NCBI GenBank assembly: GCA_000996605.1
Contig: LCOP01000001.1
Location: forward strand, 1 to 39,652
Direction of reading: 5' to 3'
Origin: Parcubacteria group bacterium GW2011_GWA1_47_8
GTDB lineage: Bacteria; Patescibacteriota; Minisyncoccia; Phycocordibacterales; UBA1550
DNA: 39,652 bases
In this document: piece after piece, positions 35,359-39,652 of the stretch
Position numbering within the stretch: the stretch's first letter is position 1
How the letters are laid out: every line of letters starts with the position of its first letter
Made by a program: the position numbers and the translations under genes
Notes under the pieces: model-generated
The model's input: only the letters and a program-made list of their open reading frames with translations
Told to the model about the DNA's origin: nothing
Databases searched by the model: none

Positions 35359-36391
35359 CTTTATTAAAAAATCCAAAGAATTTATAAAGTCTTTCTTAAA
35401 AGACCCACTCTTTTTGAATAGATGGGAAGAGTCATGGTACTCTCGTCGCCGTGATGATAATCAGTTGTCAGTAAGAATTTCTGGACGTCATAGAAGAAAA
35501 GCCTATCCATATTACGGAGATTCCCATCTGTTTGTTGAAGATATGTACACGGGAATTATGCCCTTTATGATTTACAAGGGGGAAAGAGAAAAATATCCAG
35601 CAAGAATTGAACCAGCTACTACAACTCAAAAACAGAGGATAATTGCTAGCGGTATTTCCCAGCGAGATCACACATTCTTTTTAGAAGACGCAATATGTGA
35701 ATTTGTTAGAACAACTGCCCACATTCTTTTTTCTGATGGCGTAGCGTTTTACGAGATTGTCTACAAGAAAAATGAGGTGGGCGAAATTGAGAGTTTTGAA
35801 TTTGAGTTATTACAACCTTTTTACCTGTTCCGTTTTTGGAAAAACTATTACCAAGTTGTACCGTGGTGGGAAGCAAAAGAATCTCGCATACGTGCCCAGA
35901 TAGTAAAAATACCCGCTGAAAAGATTCTGCGCATTGATTTTCCAAAGCGATACGGAGGAAAACGAAAGATCTACTCTTTGCTAAAGCGTTTGTATCAATT
36001 AAGTAAAGAATTGATACCTGAATTTCAAATGCAGGCTATGGGTAAGAATGAGAATATCGGCTTTAATCTAGATGAGTTTAGTAAGGCAAAATATTTGGAG
36101 ATTGCAAAACTTACCACCCAGTATGGGTGGAACCAGCGTCAGCGTTCAGATAAATATATTACTGAGTATTATTCAATGATCCGTTTTCTACGTGAAAAAA
36201 AACTAGAAGCAACTATTAGAACCCATATTATTGCATCTCTAAACGAAGTTCTTAATCGTCCTCCTTTAAATCTCAACGCTACGATAATTATTGAGAACTT
36301 GTTTTCTGTTGAAAAGGTTGGGGAGCAAGAAAGGCTCTTAGAAAAAGGAAATGTTAAGTTTATGGATCTTTTTAATTCACTCAAAATTTAA
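35345..36391 (+). CDS. Unknown protein, possibly portal-like; overlaps the 3' end of the preceding membrane-protein gene
   Basis: ATG inside the end of the upstream gene (35345 vs 35358); FVRTTAHILFSDGVAFYEIVYKKNEVGEIESFEFELLQPFYLFRF...KIPAEKILRIDFPK. Confidence 0.75.
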   Translation: MKMNNFIKKSKEFIKSFLKDPLFLNRWEESWYSRRRDDNQLSVRISGRHRRKAYPYYGDSHLFVEDMYTGIMPFMIYKGEREKYPARIEPATTTQKQRIIASGISQRDHTFFLEDAICEFVRTTAHILFSDGVAFYEIVYKKNEVGEIESFEFELLQPFYLFRFWKNYYQVVPWWEAKESRIRAQIVKIPAEKILRIDFPKRYGGKRKIYSLLKRLYQLSKELIPEFQMQAMGKNENIGFNLDEFSKAKYLEIAKLTTQYGWNQRQRSDKYITEYYSMIRFLREKKLEATIRTHIIASLNEVLNRPPLNLNATIIIENLFSVEKVGEQERLLEKGNVKFMDLFNSLKI

Positions 36392-36414
36392 TCGTTACTA
36401 ATATCAAACCATAT

Positions 36415-37119
36415 ATGCGTAACGAAAAAATCAACTCAAAGATTGTCACTCTCTGGAATAAGTATTTTCAGAATGACCAAGATGTATACGCTCCGCTTTT
36501 CTACGATGAATTTAAGAAGGGCGGTTTGCTGTTTGTCGGCATGAATCCGTCTTTCAGTGCAAGAGGATTTAAGACGATTCTTCAGAATACAGAATATAAA
36601 GACATGGATCCCGATACATTCTTCAAATGGAGCAACATATCTTCCAATCCTAAGTTGATAGATGACTGCATCAAAGTAGAAAACTACGCATACCAAAACT
36701 ACTCGCTGTACTTCGGTCGTCCTGTTGAAATAGCCAAGAATGTTGGCCTCGATTGGCAACACATTGATCTCTTTCTCTACAAAGAAACGTCGCAGACTGA
36801 TTTCATGAATCGTGTCCGAAGCAAGGGTGTTTTGAACGAGTTTGGTATGGATCAGATAAAATTGTTTGAGGACATTTTAGTTCAAATTGAACCTCGCTGT
36901 GTCGTGGTCAGCAATGCGACTGGCTCGGAAATACTACGCGAATATATAAAGAGTGATCTTTCGTGGGATGCAGAGCGGGGCTTTCACTGGTTCACAAGAG
37001 GAGGCAAGAAAATTCCAATGTTCTTCTCCTCAATGCTGAGCGGACAACGTGCCCTTGATCGCTGGTCATACGAGCGACTTGTGTGGCACATAGGGCAAGC
37101 GGTGAATATCTCAAAATAG
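36415..37119 (+). CDS. Uracil-DNA glycosylase superfamily-like protein
   Basis: GGLLFVGMNPSFSARG (UDG motif 1-like, G-x-N-P), C-terminal MFFSSMLSGQRALDRWSYERLVWHIGQ. Confidence 0.6.
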   Translation: MRNEKINSKIVTLWNKYFQNDQDVYAPLFYDEFKKGGLLFVGMNPSFSARGFKTILQNTEYKDMDPDTFFKWSNISSNPKLIDDCIKVENYAYQNYSLYFGRPVEIAKNVGLDWQHIDLFLYKETSQTDFMNRVRSKGVLNEFGMDQIKLFEDILVQIEPRCVVVSNATGSEILREYIKSDLSWDAERGFHWFTRGGKKIPMFFSSMLSGQRALDRWSYERLVWHIGQAVNISK

Positions 37120-37121
37120 AT

Positions 37122-38267
37122 ATGGAAGATACCCTAGATACAGCAAAAAATGAGAAGCTCGCGGCGATATTTTCTAAATTAGAAAAACCCACTACTTCAG
37201 ATTGGATGTTGGGTCATGAGTATTCATTTACCAAAGTAAGTATTTCGACTTCAGTACCGGAGGCATATTTACTGAAGCACGTTTTCGCTGATAGTTTGGG
37301 TTTCCCCTGTGACTACATGCCGATGGAAAAAGTTTTGTGGGAAATCTGCTTCATAATAAATGGAATTCTATGTAAGGTTGTAAGTCATAAATTCGGGCAT
37401 CGCTTATACATAGGTTCTGCTGATGAGGATACCGTTTCAAAGACCACAGACTATCTTGTTGGAATATTTAATTCTGCGACAGCCTTCCTCTCTACGCTTC
37501 TTAAGGATTACGCAGACATAGAAATAAAGAAAGGCAATGTCAGTATTGATAACCAGTATTCTAGCTTACGAGCTACATATGACTATTTCAGGGATGAAGC
37601 AAAGAAAAAACGAGCTGAGAAAGTGGAGATTACTCCGAAGGAATCGGCCAATCAATTACTACCAGGATGGAACGCTGAGATGGAAAAATTGAGACATGCC
37701 TCCTATCTTGACCAAGGAGCATACTTTGCCTTTTTCGGATTACTCGAACACGTACTAGTTCTCTTTTTGGCATTTAATGATTTTGATCCAAAAACAGAGC
37801 ATCTAAAAGAATTCATTTTTCGTCCCTGGGCTGACAAGTATAAACGGGCATTTAATTTAAGATCTGACAAAGAGGCAGATCGTCACTACCAGTTACTTAT
37901 TGCTATTTCAAGAAAATATAGGAATCCTCAGGCACACGGGATGTTTAATAAAGAAGGCAGAAGCATGGCTTTCTTTTTAGAGGGTACAGGTTTATTGTCG
38001 GCACATTTTTCAAATGAGGAGAGTAATATTCCTCAATGGGTTCGTGGTGATGGAAAGGAGCTTGAGGAGTTGGGTGATTTTCTTTTATGGCTTGAAGGTC
38101 ATACTACATACAAAGTTCCAATGCAGATTATTAAGGGAGGTCTCAGGATACATTTTTCAGAAGAAGGTCGGCAAATATACAAAGATTTAATGAACGACGG
38201 CGATGCATCAGAATTTGTGGAGCATGAAAATCTGATAGCTGATGATCATGGGAATATGGATTGGTGA
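37122..38267 (+). CDS. HEPN-like protein (RNPQAH, Rx4H motif)
   Basis: YQLLIAISRKYRNPQAHGMFNKEGRSMAF; ATG at 37122 is 2 nt after the upstream stop. Confidence 0.55.
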   Translation: MEDTLDTAKNEKLAAIFSKLEKPTTSDWMLGHEYSFTKVSISTSVPEAYLLKHVFADSLGFPCDYMPMEKVLWEICFIINGILCKVVSHKFGHRLYIGSADEDTVSKTTDYLVGIFNSATAFLSTLLKDYADIEIKKGNVSIDNQYSSLRATYDYFRDEAKKKRAEKVEITPKESANQLLPGWNAEMEKLRHASYLDQGAYFAFFGLLEHVLVLFLAFNDFDPKTEHLKEFIFRPWADKYKRAFNLRSDKEADRHYQLLIAISRKYRNPQAHGMFNKEGRSMAFFLEGTGLLSAHFSNEESNIPQWVRGDGKELEELGDFLLWLEGHTTYKVPMQIIKGGLRIHFSEEGRQIYKDLMNDGDASEFVEHENLIADDHGNMDW

Positions 38268-38306
38268 TATAAAGTATCCAAAATAAAAACAATACCAAGT
38301 TTTTAC

Positions 38307-38633
38307 TTACTCGCGTCTCCCAAGCTCTTTACCGAGTGGCCCTTCAATTAGTTCAGTGATGGTACCTACCAAACGAGGCCACGGCATAATACCTCTATAC
38401 CAAAGAAGCATGTTATCTGTCCTAAGTCGGAGAAGCTTCAGGAACTTCTGCCAAGTAAACCCTAGAGGCTTTAACTCATACTTCCATTGGCCCCAGAGGT
38501 ACTTTGGGAGCTGATTACCTGCCCAGACGACATAAGAGTCCCAGTCAATCGTGGGATCGCTAAAGGTGGTATTTTTTAGCTCTTGCATCCAAGCTTTTAC
38601 CTCCTTAGGTTCTGGTGGGGTAGTTATCTTCAT
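38307..38633 (-). CDS. Small hypothetical protein (108 aa)
   Basis: MKITTPPEPKEVKAWMQELKNTTFSDPTIDWDSYVVWAGNQLPKYLWGQWKYELKPLGFTWQKFLKLL...; intact, with a palindromic site over its start codon. Confidence 0.6.
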   Translation of the reverse strand: MKITTPPEPKEVKAWMQELKNTTFSDPTIDWDSYVVWAGNQLPKYLWGQWKYELKPLGFTWQKFLKLLRLRTDNMLLWYRGIMPWPRLVGTITELIEGPLGKELGRRE

Positions 38634-38657
38634 ACCCCAAGTATATAGGGTATGAAG
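38628..38657. promoter_or_regulatory. 10-bp inverted repeat overlapping the start codon of the 108-aa minus-strand gene
   Basis: cttcataccc (38628-38637) / gggtatgaag (38648-38657). Confidence 0.5.
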
Positions 38658-38894
38658 CAGAAGTCAATAAAGTCAAACTCATTGTAAATGAGACAGTGAC
38701 CGAGACGGGTGTTTTGTGTCTCATTTGTAACATTCACAAAAACACCCCACAGACCGAGACGGCTCGTCTAAGGAGTAGAAGGGATGCTAAAATGTTCTTA
38801 CAAGGCCTCACCCCACGTATTTGAGACCGCGACAGTCAGTCCGCGGTAAAGTTTGTTGCATTTTATTGTGTAATAATCTTTGAAATAAATGGCT

Positions 38895-38924
38895 CCTGAC
38901 CCTATTTCGGACTGACCCTATTTC
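38895..38924 (+). repeat. Tandem copy of a 14-mer
   Basis: ctgaccctatttcg at 38895-38908 and 38911-38924. Confidence 0.6.
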
Positions 38925-39027
38925 GTGAGAAAAATCCCAAGTTGGAATTTGCGACATATTTGGCAGTGATAGCGGGGAAGTAAAATAAAACTTTCTTTGC
39001 GTTAGTATTGGTGGTAAACTAAAGATT

Positions 39028-39600
39028 ATGGAAAAAATCTCTGTGCTTCAGAATCAACCGAACATAGAAAAAGAGGTACGAATTGAAACAGTTGAACGGC
39101 AGGAATGTGTTGTTTTTATTGATGCTATAAAAAAAGATACTATTGATACGTTCCCTTTTTTATCAGAAGAAGAAAGAGATACTTTTTCAAAAAAACTGGA
39201 CTTATTAAGTGAAAATAACGAAGTTATCTCTAGTCCTGTTATTTTAATAGGACGCCTCCGTTCAATAATTGCTACTTTAAATAACAGTCATACAAAATTA
39301 GAAGAAGATGTAAAAGAAAAACAGTACTGGCTTGAGAACCCAATACGGTACAAAGCTGGTACATTTTGGGTAGATATAGAAAGTGGAACTTTTGAAGTCG
39401 TTAGTTTAAACGGTGTTTCAATCACTAATCTGGTCACAGAAAAGAGAAAAGAAATAGGAGGTGGTACGGATGACTGGCAAATTAATCTAGCCTTGGGAGC
39501 TATCATGACTTCGAAAAATGAATCTGGTGTTACTGTTGAGATAAAAAACAAGAACGGTAAAACTCGTTTCCCTGCGGTCTCTGCCGCAGGGACATTGTAG
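39028..39600 (+). CDS. Hypothetical protein (190 aa)
   Basis: Intact ORF MEKISVLQNQPNIEKEVRIETVERQECVVFIDAIKKDTIDTFPFLSEEERDTFSKKL...; followed by hairpins. Confidence 0.65.
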   Translation: MEKISVLQNQPNIEKEVRIETVERQECVVFIDAIKKDTIDTFPFLSEEERDTFSKKLDLLSENNEVISSPVILIGRLRSIIATLNNSHTKLEEDVKEKQYWLENPIRYKAGTFWVDIESGTFEVVSLNGVSITNLVTEKRKEIGGGTDDWQINLALGAIMTSKNESGVTVEIKNKNGKTRFPAVSAAGTL

Positions 39601-39652
39601 GAAAGTCTGAAAACCCTCGGTTTTCAGGTATACTGAGCCCATGACACAAAAA

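Noticed and set aside
24425-38267. DISARM or BREX assignment for the island
   Set aside because: SNF2 helicase and a methylase are shared with DISARM class 1, but no DUF1998 (DrmB), DrmA or PLD protein is seen; no PglZ, BrxC or Lon-like protein for BREX.
1-39652. CRISPR array or cas genes
   Set aside because: No regularly spaced direct repeats seen; the Cas4/RecB-like protein at 2199-3008 is a stand-alone nuclease in a housekeeping context.

Overview
The window looks like a segment of a CPR/Patescibacteria-type (Parcubacteria-like) bacterial genome. This is inferred from gene style: a short AlaRS, a PilM plus 'baseplate J-like' pair, and compact operons. Positions ~1-17.5 kb are ordinary, GC-richer chromosome: CAP-domain protein, 3'-5' exonuclease, Cas4/RecB-like nuclease, ATP-cone + Mrr-like endonuclease, MgtC, EamA, alaS, pilM-like, NUDIX, prfB, ftsE, ftsX, pyrG, and four tRNAs (Asp, Thr, Thr, Gln). 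From the tRNA-Gln at ~17.5 kb onward the window is accessory DNA. The first part is a leftward (minus-strand) module with a serine recombinase, phage terminase large and small subunits and two DNA methyltransferases, but no recognisable capsid genes. The second is a rightward, visibly more AT-rich island at ~24.4-38.3 kb. It holds a PD-(D/E)XK protein, a MerR/excisionase-type HTH, an SNF2/HepA-like helicase, a type III-like Mod and a Res with a C-terminal nuclease motif. These are followed by a large 4-TM protein translationally coupled to a possibly portal-like protein, then a uracil-DNA-glycosylase-superfamily-like protein and a HEPN-like (RNPQAH) protein. The best candidate for an undescribed system is this extended SNF2 + type III R-M + membrane/portal-like + UDG-like + HEPN gene chain. 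A palindrome-rich divergent control region separates the two modules. All homology calls come from motif reading by eye; no database search was run.
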